A stretch of DNA of 20,633 nt from a virus. The notes below the pieces were generated by a model. That model was given only the letters and a program-made list of their open reading frames with translations, was not told the origin of the DNA and did no database searches. The stretch is from positions 1 through 20,633 of the IMG/VR virus record IMGVR_UViG_3300011114_000537. One strand, written 5' to 3'. The position numbers and the translations under genes are program-made. Below, in pieces: positions 1 to 9,398 of this stretch; position 1 is the stretch's first letter, and each line of letters opens with the position of its first letter.

Positions 1-3000
1 AAAGGTACCGCGATAGGTATAGCGGCGGAAGTACCAACTGAGCTTATACAAACCGCACTGGGGCGGTGGAACGCTAGGCAGTCTTTGACGGACGAGGCTG
101 CCCAAAAGGAATACGCGGAGACCGCGTTCCAAGCGTCCCTTATTTCCCCGGTTGGCGCGGTTGGTCGCCTAGTAGAACGGGGTGCTGCACGCGGGCAGGT
201 CGCTGAGAAAAAAGAAGCGGAAGAGGCAGCCACGGCTGCTGCGGCACGTGCTGAGTCTGAGCGGGTCAAGGCTGAGAAGGCGCAGGCAGCGCGGGACAAG
301 GCGCTTACTGATGCCGTGGAGTACCTTGGTAAGGTCCAGACTAGCGAAGTAAAGCCCAATTTGTTCAAGGCTAGGGCGCTTGTTCGTGGTATGGGTTACG
401 AGATACCTAGCGGCGCGAAGACCGAAGAAGTCATGGGGCTTCTCAACAGTATCGTGAGTGGTGAGCAGATTAAGCCGACCGCGCCTGTCACTCCGACCGC
501 TCCCACCGCTCCTACTACCCCTGCTGCGGCTCCGTCCGCAACGGGCGTTGACATAGATATGCTAACTTCTGGGCAATTTGAAACGCCTAGCCCGGCCCTA
601 CCGGAGGCACCAAGTGGAGCTATTACACCCTCTGTTGGCGAAGCTGTCGGTGTCGCAGCTGGAAGAGGCGCTGGCGTGCCTCCATCTGGAGTTGGAGCCG
701 CAGAGCCAAGCGTTGCTAGACCTCAAGGCGCAGGAGTGGGTCCTGCTGTCGGTGCTGTTGAAACACCTGATGTTGGAGAAGGGGCAGTCCAGCCTGCACT
801 GACAGAAGTTCCAGCTATCGAGGCAGTTAAGCCCGCTGAAGCTCTTGATATGGAGCCTACTACTCCTGTTGAATCTGATTTGCGGGAGGGGGATGCAGTA
901 CGCGTTGGAGGTATACCCGGCACAGTAATTGGCCTTGAAGGTGCGTATGTAAAGTTCAGACCCGTAACTGCTAAGTCAGAAAAAGCATTTCAACGTGTAC
1001 CTGCTTCTATGGTCACGTTCGAGTCTAGACCGACTGACGACCTCGTATCTGCGTCTAAAAAAGTTGAAGAACAATTTGGCGAAGAAGCCGGTAAGTTACT
1101 AGTAGATAAAGAATCGATGTTCCAGTTGCTGGGCGGCAACATGTATGGATCTAACATCGCAGATGTAGCCGTAAAAGAAATGTTGCAAAACTCTTTTGAC
1201 GCAGTCAAAGAAAGCGTAAAGAAAGGGCAGTACGATAGCGGCAACATTGACATATCGCTCGACCCAGAAGATAGAACAATGACCATCGAAGATAACGGTG
1301 TTGGTATGACGCCTGATATCGTTCGCAAAGCGTTTTTTACTATCGGCGGATCAGCTAAAGACCTCGACCCAACTGAAATTAGCGGTGGTTTTGGTTTGGC
1401 GAAGATGGGCGTCCTTATGGGCGCTAAACATATAAATTTAGAGACTGTTAGAGACGGTATTAAAACTACAGTCAGCACTTCTAGAGACGACATCTCTAAA
1501 GACAATTTCAAGATTGTCAAAACAAGTGCGCCAGAAAACGTACATGGAACTAAAGTTACGTTGACTATTCCAGAAACCTACGTAGACAAAAAAGGTGAAC
1601 CTCAGCCTATTTGGTTTCCACGCACAGCAACCGGCTTATCTATTCTTAATAAAGCGTTGGTCGGTCCAGCGAAAGTGACATTCAAGAACGCTAGACGGGA
1701 CGATAAATCATCTGAACTATCTCTGGGTACTGGATTTGACCTTGAAAAAACCCCTAAACTCACCACGGCTGAAACCGATTGGGGGTATATAGATGTTTAT
1801 ATGGGTGTGGAGCGTAATAAAAGCCCTGACCATCAAATATTGTCTAGCGGTGTTTGGCAATTCAATCATAATTTCTCATTGAATCTAAATGAATTAATTC
1901 CTTATGATTTAGTGGTCAATATAAGGTCTAAGGTACCTGCTAAAGATGTCGACTACCCTTTTACTAACTCGCGAGAAGCTTTTAAGCCTCGGGTAAAAGA
2001 AGATATTGAGGCGCTACAGGCTTTTATTCGGCAGGTCGCTAGAGGCGAAGAAGCTAAGGGCTTACAACAGTCATTCAAAGATATAGTGCAAATGCCTCGC
2101 GTCGAGGCTGGCGAGGATCTCAAAGAAGCTAGTAACAAGCTACGTAAAGTATTTGATAAACGCCGAGAAGAAACAGCCGGACTTAGGACGGTTGTTCCAG
2201 ACATGCCGAAAACCATTTTTATCGATAATGGCGGCGTAACCGACAAAATTGGTAGAACAATTATTGAGCCGGTTAAAACTAGCGATGTAACTAAAAAAGC
2301 TACATTTGAGGCAAATAAAGCCACGCCTACGGCTGATGAATTTAAGATTGTCCTAGAACAAGACCCTAAGCTACCGCTATTCCACAACAATACTAATGTG
2401 GATTACATAGAAATTGGGGATAAATACGGTGATCCTCGTAAGTTCTTCGCTGAACTGGGGACCATTGTAATCGAAATGAAAGAGGCGCTAGGCAATAGTG
2501 GTATGTTTGGGTGGCCCCGTTCTTACGATGTACTCAAACCAGAAAATATGTTTTTTGCTGGTATATCTATCGATAAAGAATATGGTGGGGTGCATCTAAA
2601 ATCTATCCCATACAAAGCTATCTACTTAAACCCGTTCTATGAATGGGGTGCTGAATCTCTATTTGGTATACGTTCAAATATTTATGAAACTATAACGCAT
2701 GAGTTGGCGCATACTGGGGATATGGATCATGGTGTTGCACACAACGCCGAAATGGTTAAAGTCCGTCAATATCTTGCTGACGAAGGTCTTGAAGACTATT
2801 TCCGAGACGCAATATTAAAGACTCTTGTAAATCATGAGTCTGCTTTTACAGCCATGAAGGAGGCGTATGGACGCTCAACGACAAAAAATAATGCAAAGTC
2901 TCTTGAAGAGTACAATAAAAACACCTCCTCAGCATCGGCTAGAGGAAGTAAGACAGGCGCTAAAGGTACACCACGGGCTGTACCGGCAGGAGGGGGACAA

Positions 3001-6000
3001 GGAGGGAGAGGCGCTATACCTCCCGCTGGTGCAAGCGGCGCAGCAGGCCCGGTCGGTCGAGGAGCTGGTAAACCTGCTCCAGTAGGCCCAGTAGACAATA
3101 AGGGCCGGTCCCCAGAGCAGGCGATAAATAACCGGCAGAATACCTATAAGCAGAGGTTTAGTAAGCCGCGCCTGATTGATAGGATTCTTAAGTATCTGTG
3201 GGGTAAAGACGCTGGCGGTCTGGCGCTGGACAGCTACGAGGCCCTAGTCAAGAAGTTCCAGAACGACTTGCGCCCGGCTTTCGCCTTGGAAAGGGAGCTC
3301 CGGCGTGCCGATAGCCTAGTTACGTTCGGCCCGGACATGAACGACGCGGCCTCTAAGATCGCCGCTGCGCCGGATAAAGCTGCGTGGCTAGTCTCTAACA
3401 TGCTTAAGAGGCCAATGGACAACGCCTATAAGCTTATTACGAGCTATGCCAAGTCCAGAAACCTGACAACTGACCAAGCCATAGAAGAGCTAGACCGCTT
3501 CCGTATCGTACTGCACGAGCCAGAACGCCGGATGATTATGTTTATGCGCTATGCGCCGCTTAGTACGAAGCGCCGTGCATTCAAAGACTCCAGCGGTAAG
3601 ACCATTCAGATCAGCCCAGCAGAGATCCGTGATTCTATTTTGAAGAGCCTCGTCACGCCCGGCAACGACCTAGTAGCCAACGGGCAGGCAGAGAAGCTGC
3701 ACGGAGTCCTCAAAGCTCTAGTGATGGACAAGAACAATCTTGATCCGCTCGGCGATAGCCCGATTAAGCGTGAGGGCAAGCCACTCAGCCTCGACATCAA
3801 TGATGACCAGTATAGCGTGCTTGCTGGCTATAGCCCCGCTTTTATCAAGGAGTGGGGCAATACTTTCGACGCGCTTGGCAAACAGAAGCCCGCTGCCGAA
3901 GCGGCTATCAAGGCCATAGAAGACGTACAGGATGTTACCAAAGAGCTTAACCGTATGGCTAAGTACTGGACCAAGCCAGTGGATAACATCGTCGCTTTCT
4001 ACAACTTCAAGCATTACACCCCATTCAAAGGCGTTCCGGGTGTAAAAACCAGAACTGAAGCGGAAATGACCGACCCGAATGATGTCCGTATCAGTGGCGA
4101 ATTTGCTGACGCAGACCAAGCGATGGAGGGTCGTGAATCGGAAGCCGACAACTCTGTTCTTCAATCCTTCTCGGATGCCATGTATGCAGCGTCAAGAGCA
4201 GGTCGTGCGGGCGTGACTGAGGCGGTCAAGAATTTGATCGAGCAAGGCCACATTGCCGGTCGGAAAATTGCTGAGATCACCCACGAACAGCGCTGGCTAG
4301 ATAAAGACTTTAATCTCAAGAAATACAAAGGCAAGAACAAGCTATTTCATTACACTGACAATGGCACCATCGAGGTCTACCAGATAGCCAGTAAGGACTT
4401 GGCGTTCCTAGAGGCCATCCGCCGTCCGTACCAAGTAGATAACTGGGCAACCAAGGCGGCTAATAGCATTACGGGCTGGATGGGGCAGATGCATACACGG
4501 TTTAATCCGGCGTTCGCCCCGCTTAACTTCCCCCGCGATATCTTCACTAACACTCTGGCTATCTCTGCTGACGTTGGTGGCAAAGAGGCTCTTAGCTACC
4601 TATCAGATGCGTTGTTCCGCAACGTGATGAAGGGTGGCCTGTTCAAGTCTGGCAAAGTATCCAAGCTGATCAGCGAAAATAAGATCTCGGAGCTTCGTGC
4701 GTTAGCTAAGAAAGACCCGTTCTACGCCGATGTCCTTGAGCTCATGGAGGAGGGTGGCCGCACCGCCTACCAGCAGGCGTTCAATATTCAAGCTCAGGCA
4801 GAAGAACTGGAAAAGATGCTTGGGCCAAACGGCGTTGCTAAGATGGGCAAGGCTAGTATGGACGCCATCGCTAAGTGGGCTGACGTTTACAACGACGCGT
4901 TCGAGTTTACTAACCGGGTGTCGGCCTACGGAATAATGAAGAACAACGCGCTTGCCAATCTTAAGCGCAAGTTCAAGGAGCGGAATAACCGAGAGCCGAA
5001 CGAGAAAGAACTCGCGGCCATGACCAAAGCAGCGCGCTCTGAAGGTGCGGCGTTTGCTAAGAATCTCGCTAACTTCCGACTCATAGGCAGCGCAGGAAGA
5101 CAGGCGGGCGCTCTATTTATGTTCTTCCGTGCCAGTGCTACCGGCGCTGTAAGAGCGATTGATTCTGTTTTGCCTGCACTCGTTGACGAAAAGACCGCGT
5201 TGTCTAGGGCCCCGGCGAGTATTCGTGATGACCCACAAAAAGTTAAGGTCTATCTAAAGAACTACCGCGAGAACAAGAATCGGGCTCAGTGGACCATGTT
5301 CACAGCTGCGGCGGCTGGCGCATTCTTGTACTCGCTAGCACTGGCGGGCGCGGATGACGATGAGGCTGGGCGCAACAGGGTCGCTACTGATGATATGGCC
5401 CGGTGGACGCGGTACGCTCGGCTGCCCATCCTTGGCAAGGACACGGTCCTCCAGATCCCGTGGGGCTTCGGTATCTCATCGTTCGGAGCCTTGGGTGCTC
5501 AGGTTGCAGCGCTCGCTCACGGTAACCAGACTCCTAAAAACATGGCGGCTAACACGATTAACATCGCATTTGATTCGTTTATCCCGCTACCAAAGTCGAA
5601 CATCAACATATTCGATAACTTCACAGGGTTTTTGGTGGACTCCGCCACCCCGACCATGTTGAGACCGTGGGTTGAGTTCGCCATGAACACTGACAGTCTT
5701 GGTAACGAGATCTACAACTCCCGGCAGATCCGATACAGCGATGCCTTCACGGGTGGTACGAACATACCAGACCTTTATAAGGACATTGCGAGGGGGGTAC
5801 TAGACAGTACGGGGGTAGATATTAGCCCGAGTAGTATTAACTTCTGGGCTGTCAACTATGCCGATGCACTGAGTCGCGTGGCTACTTCGACCTACGACTT
5901 AAGGTTGTTTGCCTCCGGGCAGCGTGAGCTCCGCAGCGTTGACGATCTGGGTAAGCTCCTCCTGCCGTTCGATAGCTTTATTGGGACCAGATCGAACTAC

Positions 6001-6321
6001 GACGGTAGGCAGTTCGAGGCAGCGGTCGAGAAGATCACCGATAAACAGAAGCGGATTAAGGCCCTCGAAGACCGCCCCGAAGCGTTGGCTAAATACATTG
6101 ACATGCACCCTACTGACCTAGAGCTCGTTGACTTCTACAACAACGCGGTTAACGGAGAGTTGAAGTACCTGCGCGAGAACGCCAACGACATTCGCCTTTC
6201 GAGGGAACTCACTTCACAGCAGAAACGCGACATGCTTAAAGAGAACACCCGTATGCAGAATATCGCCAAGCGTAATTTGATCGACGCATTCAAGCTATAC
6301 GGGGTCTCTCCAGAAAACTAG
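1..6321 (+). CDS. Giant phage large polyvalent protein (GHKL ATPase, zincin, LPD38-like), 5' partial
   Basis: The frame is open from base 1, so the start lies upstream and at least 2106 residues are encoded; a TTG at 85 is only an internal codon. Numbered from that TTG: alanine- and charge-rich coiled coil (about 40-75), Pro/Thr/Ala linker (about 130-152), GHKL/HSP90-like ATPase with N-box E365..QNSFDA, G1 DNGVGM (403-408) and G2 GGFGLAKMG (434-442), zincin motif HELAH (872-876) with further His residues after it, a Gly/Pro linker (about 968-1002), a long helical region, an LPD38-like block starting near FNPAFAPLNFPRD (1473), and one hydrophobic segment (about 1736-1756). Such giant proteins are known from phages as multi-domain proteins, often thought to be packaged and injected with DNA; that role is inferred here. 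Bases about 840-2935, carrying the ATPase and protease, are much more AT-rich than the flanks. The stop TAG overlaps the stop of the converging gene. Confidence 0.85.
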   Translation, partial: KGTAIGIAAEVPTELIQTALGRWNARQSLTDEAAQKEYAETAFQASLISPVGAVGRLVERGAARGQVAEKKEAEEAATAAAARAESERVKAEKAQAARDKALTDAVEYLGKVQTSEVKPNLFKARALVRGMGYEIPSGAKTEEVMGLLNSIVSGEQIKPTAPVTPTAPTAPTTPAAAPSATGVDIDMLTSGQFETPSPALPEAPSGAITPSVGEAVGVAAGRGAGVPPSGVGAAEPSVARPQGAGVGPAVGAVETPDVGEGAVQPALTEVPAIEAVKPAEALDMEPTTPVESDLREGDAVRVGGIPGTVIGLEGAYVKFRPVTAKSEKAFQRVPASMVTFESRPTDDLVSASKKVEEQFGEEAGKLLVDKESMFQLLGGNMYGSNIADVAVKEMLQNSFDAVKESVKKGQYDSGNIDISLDPEDRTMTIEDNGVGMTPDIVRKAFFTIGGSAKDLDPTEISGGFGLAKMGVLMGAKHINLETVRDGIKTTVSTSRDDISKDNFKIVKTSAPENVHGTKVTLTIPETYVDKKGEPQPIWFPRTATGLSILNKALVGPAKVTFKNARRDDKSSELSLGTGFDLEKTPKLTTAETDWGYIDVYMGVERNKSPDHQILSSGVWQFNHNFSLNLNELIPYDLVVNIRSKVPAKDVDYPFTNSREAFKPRVKEDIEALQAFIRQVARGEEAKGLQQSFKDIVQMPRVEAGEDLKEASNKLRKVFDKRREETAGLRTVVPDMPKTIFIDNGGVTDKIGRTIIEPVKTSDVTKKATFEANKATPTADEFKIVLEQDPKLPLFHNNTNVDYIEIGDKYGDPRKFFAELGTIVIEMKEALGNSGMFGWPRSYDVLKPENMFFAGISIDKEYGGVHLKSIPYKAIYLNPFYEWGAESLFGIRSNIYETITHELAHTGDMDHGVAHNAEMVKVRQYLADEGLEDYFRDAILKTLVNHESAFTAMKEAYGRSTTKNNAKSLEEYNKNTSSASARGSKTGAKGTPRAVPAGGGQGGRGAIPPAGASGAAGPVGRGAGKPAPVGPVDNKGRSPEQAINNRQNTYKQRFSKPRLIDRILKYLWGKDAGGLALDSYEALVKKFQNDLRPAFALERELRRADSLVTFGPDMNDAASKIAAAPDKAAWLVSNMLKRPMDNAYKLITSYAKSRNLTTDQAIEELDRFRIVLHEPERRMIMFMRYAPLSTKRRAFKDSSGKTIQISPAEIRDSILKSLVTPGNDLVANGQAEKLHGVLKALVMDKNNLDPLGDSPIKREGKPLSLDINDDQYSVLAGYSPAFIKEWGNTFDALGKQKPAAEAAIKAIEDVQDVTKELNRMAKYWTKPVDNIVAFYNFKHYTPFKGVPGVKTRTEAEMTDPNDVRISGEFADADQAMEGRESEADNSVLQSFSDAMYAASRAGRAGVTEAVKNLIEQGHIAGRKIAEITHEQRWLDKDFNLKKYKGKNKLFHYTDNGTIEVYQIASKDLAFLEAIRRPYQVDNWATKAANSITGWMGQMHTRFNPAFAPLNFPRDIFTNTLAISADVGGKEALSYLSDALFRNVMKGGLFKSGKVSKLISENKISELRALAKKDPFYADVLELMEEGGRTAYQQAFNIQAQAEELEKMLGPNGVAKMGKASMDAIAKWADVYNDAFEFTNRVSAYGIMKNNALANLKRKFKERNNREPNEKELAAMTKAARSEGAAFAKNLANFRLIGSAGRQAGALFMFFRASATGAVRAIDSVLPALVDEKTALSRAPASIRDDPQKVKVYLKNYRENKNRAQWTMFTAAAAGAFLYSLALAGADDDEAGRNRVATDDMARWTRYARLPILGKDTVLQIPWGFGISSFGALGAQVAALAHGNQTPKNMAANTINIAFDSFIPLPKSNINIFDNFTGFLVDSATPTMLRPWVEFAMNTDSLGNEIYNSRQIRYSDAFTGGTNIPDLYKDIARGVLDSTGVDISPSSINFWAVNYADALSRVATSTYDLRLFASGQRELRSVDDLGKLLLPFDSFIGTRSNYDGRQFEAAVEKITDKQKRIKALEDRPEALAKYIDMHPTDLELVDFYNNAVNGELKYLRENANDIRLSRELTSQQKRDMLKENTRMQNIAKRNLIDAFKLYGVSPEN

Positions 6322-6524
6322 CGGATACGCCAGACGCGCACGCCGAGGTGTCCGTCCTTGGACGAGGTGAATGCCCTGATCTTCACCTTGGCTACCTTGG
6401 CACGCGTGTCTACTATGTAAAGCATCTCTATAGGATTTACGGTAGGCACGAAAAAGCTATCCCCTATCTGCATAAAATCGAACGGGAATAGCCATTCCGG
6501 CTCCTCAATCCTTGTTGAGTTCAT
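6318..6524 (-). CDS. Small conserved phage protein, unknown function (68 aa)
   Basis: The product has 68 residues. I chose the ATG at 6522-6524 because GGAG lies 10 bases upstream; a longer reading to 6590 would overlap the primase-helicase gene by 86 bases and adds an unlikely N-terminus. With this start the overlap is 20 bases. The sequence has a central block PFDFMQIGDSFFVP and ends GVRVWRIR, a pattern I associate with small phage proteins of unknown function; I cannot name the family with certainty. No membrane segment or cysteine motif is visible. It is the last gene of the leftward operon, and its TAG stop shares the CTAG palindrome with the stop of the giant gene. Confidence 0.75.
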   Translation of the reverse strand: MNSTRIEEPEWLFPFDFMQIGDSFFVPTVNPIEMLYIVDTRAKVAKVKIRAFTSSKDGHLGVRVWRIR

Positions 6525-9330
6525 GTACCAGATTCTCCGCATTCTCTGTCTTGAATGCGTAGACCCATATAGGATGGAAAGTAGCACCACCCTTCCACCC
6601 AGCGCCGAGGCGCTTTTTCTCCACGCCCAGTAATACTTTGTCCGTCTTCATGACCAGCTCGAATTGCCGGGCGCTAATGTTCAGTTCAGCCAAGTACTTT
6701 TTGAATTCTGTTCGGGATACGTAATACATTCCAGTATCCACTTCAATACGCCCGATCAGCTGTCTAGGCTCGTAGGTGTTAACCATTTTGCCCTCGTCCA
6801 TATACAAGAACGACGACTGGTTCTTGTTGCTGAACTCTCCCAGCAGGTTCTTGAAATCGCTGCGATTGATATGAGACGTACTGTCTCGGATCTCCAGTAG
6901 CTTGGATACTACACTCGTGTATATACGGTCTAGATCAGCCTGAATAATTCCAGCGTTGTTAGCGATCTCACCTGCGGTGAACGCGGCTTTGACCACGTTC
7001 TCGTAGAATCGGTTACCCGAGTCGCTACCAAAATCCTTGCGCATACGGTCTTGCCAAGAGGCCATAATTTCTTTTACACGATCTTCGCCGATGCTGAAGA
7101 ATTGCTTGATGAACTCCGGGCCTGCGTGACCGTAGTTGTATCGGAACTCATCAAATATTTCACGTCCGAGATTGGGGTTATCAGCAAGCGGCTTCGGGCG
7201 GTCAACTACAAACTCAATAAGCCTCGCAACCTCGCCGTCAGGGCTGGCCTTAATTTTTTGTAGCTTCTCATACATCGGATGGTTAGAGGTAACCATAGCA
7301 ATGAGAGACGCGGTCATCTCTAGGTCCCGCTCAGCATTAACTGAGCTCTGCATACGCATCTTCGCCTTACCCTGTGAGATACGGTGAATCAACCTAGACA
7401 GCTGCTCGGGATCGATGTTACTTGTTTCGTCAATACCGAAGAAAATATTCTTCAAGTTAAGTAGGCGACCGATAAACGCATTATCTGTCGCGTTGCCTTC
7501 AACCACACTAAGCTCTTTAGGGTCCCCCCACACGGACAGCCCTGCATACATAGCGCCGGTCTTGGCGTTACCACTCTCTACGCTAGTAAACGATATCATC
7601 GCTCCGCTAGTCGAGGTCATACGCATCAGGGGCGACCCTAGCCCACACAGTAGGGCGAACATATGCAACTCGAACCCCGGAGCATTCAGGGCGTTGGCCG
7701 ACTTCTTCCACAAGCCGTAATCCCCCTGCCGCACTAAAAGCTTTGATATGTTACGCACCAAAGAACTCGCCGCTGCATTACGCTCCTCGCCTTTACTAGT
7801 TATCTCCCTCGTGCCGATTACGAATGCGTCGTTGTTTTCTGTCCAGCCCATTTGCATATGCATAATTTCCGCCTTGTCCATATTCTGTAAGTACCTATTC
7901 CATTTAATAAAATAGTCCGCTAAATAATTCACGTGATTGATTGAGAAAGACACGCTATGCGTGCTAAGGATCTCTTTAAACTTATCTGTAGCGTATACAT
8001 GCTTCATAGGAAGCAAGAACTCCCGCGTAGGGTCGTTCTTCATAGCATGGCGGACCATCAGGCTCTCGCCATCTGTAGAACTGTAGAGTCGTTTGAACGG
8101 TGCTAGGTCGTTGTGGCTGATGCACACAGGTTCATCCTGCCACTTGCCCCCATCCTTATCTACTTTGGCTGGGGGGACGTAGAATACTCCTCCTGACACG
8201 TCTCCCCGGACGTACGGGTAGAGGTATTTGGGCAGGATTGGAACTTCTTGGGGATTCTGCGCGACCCAAACTGCGTTCTCCGGGGTGTATTCCTCGGTCT
8301 TCGGTTCTTTGAGTCGCCGTCCGACCGCGAGGGGGTTTGTGACTTTACCCCTGAGTGGGCACCCGTTGCAGACCCCCGGATTGAGCGCGTCGAACTTATC
8401 ACACGAGAACGGTTTATCAACTGACTGATTAGCCTTGCGAATAGTTGCTTCATAGTTGTACTCAGGGTGGTCCTCGGACATTAAATGGATAGCCGTTTCC
8501 CAATCAGTGCAGTGCCTAGCAATCGACAGGCCCGCATACCAAAGAGGCTCTTCAAGAGTCTTGGAGTTAACCAAAATATTCTTGATCTGCGCGCATCCAA
8601 CGCCTTCCAGACTCTTTTCGGCGATGTCTTGGAATGAGGTCTCATAGTTGTCCAGCTTGGCGATTTGTTTAGTATCTTCATCGAGACCTTTCGGGATAGA
8701 CGCTAGGATAGAGTCTAGCGGGGTCTCTTCAGCGCCAAGGTAGGCTTTGAATTCCTCAAAGCTGTACTCGTTAAACTCTGTGTCAAGAAAGCGCCCCGGA
8801 GTAGGGGGGTCAGTCTTGTAGTTATTAGACTCTGGGCAACGCAGAATCCTCGCCGCATCAGCTGTAACTGCCGGGTCAATCTTCAAATGGTCTTGGCACA
8901 ACTGCTTGAATTTGACGGCGTAGGTACGCCACTCGCTGGTTGGAACGGCCTTGTCGAAAAGCCAATAAGCATGAATACCAGTTCCCGAGTCCACGCGAAC
9001 AGGGGGCGGCAAGTCTTTCAGGCGAACGAAGTCCTCAAGGTCCGCAAGCGCGGCGTCCTTGCTCGGATACTTCTTCGGATTGTCTGTGCCTACGTCAAGA
9101 TCGACGAAGAACGACTTGCAGTAGATTGCATACTCAGCTTTTCGACTATGTCCACCAAACGTGTTTAACGCAACGAATACATTCTGGTCAGCTTCAATCT
9201 TTTCAATCAACGCATACAGATCGCCAAGCGTCTCCGTAAACCGGTTCGTTATTTTCCCGTTCTTATCAATCCCAGCTACACAGTAAACGCCCTGCGACGG
9301 TAATGCTTTCTCGTAGAATTCTTTTCTCAT
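6505..9330 (-). CDS. Primase-polymerase (AEP/PrimPol) fused to DUF927-like helicase
   Basis: The 941-aa product likely primes and unwinds phage DNA. The N-terminal third is an archaeo-eukaryotic-type primase: FFVDLDVG with metal-binding D77 and D79, SGTGIHAYW (115-123) with H120, and R161-ILR. A middle segment has C310, C321 and C324, possibly metal-binding. Residues about 550-715 resemble the DUF927 ATPase: a P-loop-like SVESGNAKT (583-591), a Walker B-like FFGIDET (630-636), TSN (681-683) as possible sensor 1, and R703 as a possible finger. Both P-loop glycines appear replaced (V584, A589), though K590 and T591 remain, so ATPase activity is uncertain. ATG at 9328-9330 is preceded by AGGCGG. 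A strong terminator-like hairpin ends about 11 bases before this start, so expression probably depends on read-through or on a promoter I cannot see. Confidence 0.88.
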   Translation of the reverse strand: MRKEFYEKALPSQGVYCVAGIDKNGKITNRFTETLGDLYALIEKIEADQNVFVALNTFGGHSRKAEYAIYCKSFFVDLDVGTDNPKKYPSKDAALADLEDFVRLKDLPPPVRVDSGTGIHAYWLFDKAVPTSEWRTYAVKFKQLCQDHLKIDPAVTADAARILRCPESNNYKTDPPTPGRFLDTEFNEYSFEEFKAYLGAEETPLDSILASIPKGLDEDTKQIAKLDNYETSFQDIAEKSLEGVGCAQIKNILVNSKTLEEPLWYAGLSIARHCTDWETAIHLMSEDHPEYNYEATIRKANQSVDKPFSCDKFDALNPGVCNGCPLRGKVTNPLAVGRRLKEPKTEEYTPENAVWVAQNPQEVPILPKYLYPYVRGDVSGGVFYVPPAKVDKDGGKWQDEPVCISHNDLAPFKRLYSSTDGESLMVRHAMKNDPTREFLLPMKHVYATDKFKEILSTHSVSFSINHVNYLADYFIKWNRYLQNMDKAEIMHMQMGWTENNDAFVIGTREITSKGEERNAAASSLVRNISKLLVRQGDYGLWKKSANALNAPGFELHMFALLCGLGSPLMRMTSTSGAMISFTSVESGNAKTGAMYAGLSVWGDPKELSVVEGNATDNAFIGRLLNLKNIFFGIDETSNIDPEQLSRLIHRISQGKAKMRMQSSVNAERDLEMTASLIAMVTSNHPMYEKLQKIKASPDGEVARLIEFVVDRPKPLADNPNLGREIFDEFRYNYGHAGPEFIKQFFSIGEDRVKEIMASWQDRMRKDFGSDSGNRFYENVVKAAFTAGEIANNAGIIQADLDRIYTSVVSKLLEIRDSTSHINRSDFKNLLGEFSNKNQSSFLYMDEGKMVNTYEPRQLIGRIEVDTGMYYVSRTEFKKYLAELNISARQFELVMKTDKVLLGVEKKRLGAGWKGGATFHPIWVYAFKTENAENLVHELNKD

Positions 9331-9340
9331 AACCGCCTAC

Positions 9341-9373
9341 AGATAAAAATGGCGGGGTTAGAAGTCCCCCGCC
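9341..9373 (-). terminator. Intrinsic terminator or attenuator before the primase-helicase gene
   Basis: Read on the minus strand, GGCGGGG (9373-9367) and CCCCGCC (9357-9351) form a perfect 7-bp GC-rich stem with a 9-base loop, followed by ATTTTTATCT (9350-9341). This is a classic rho-independent layout. It lies after the HTH gene and just before the primase-helicase start at 9330, which leaves no space for a separate promoter between them. It may therefore act as a partial terminator that lowers primase-helicase expression. Confidence 0.75.
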
Positions 9374-9398
9374 TAGTGGTCGATAACTGACTACTGAA

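Noticed and set aside
85-87. TTG as the start of the giant gene
   Set aside because: The frame is open from base 1 and reads as similar protein, so the true start is upstream of the window.
2832-3098. Minus-strand Pro/Ala-rich frame inside the giant gene
   Set aside because: It mirrors the Gly/Pro linker of the + strand gene and has no supporting features.
6322-6380. Terminator after the giant gene (GTCC/GGAC near 6350-6363)
   Set aside because: Arms are only about 4 bp with no T-tract, inside the converging gene.
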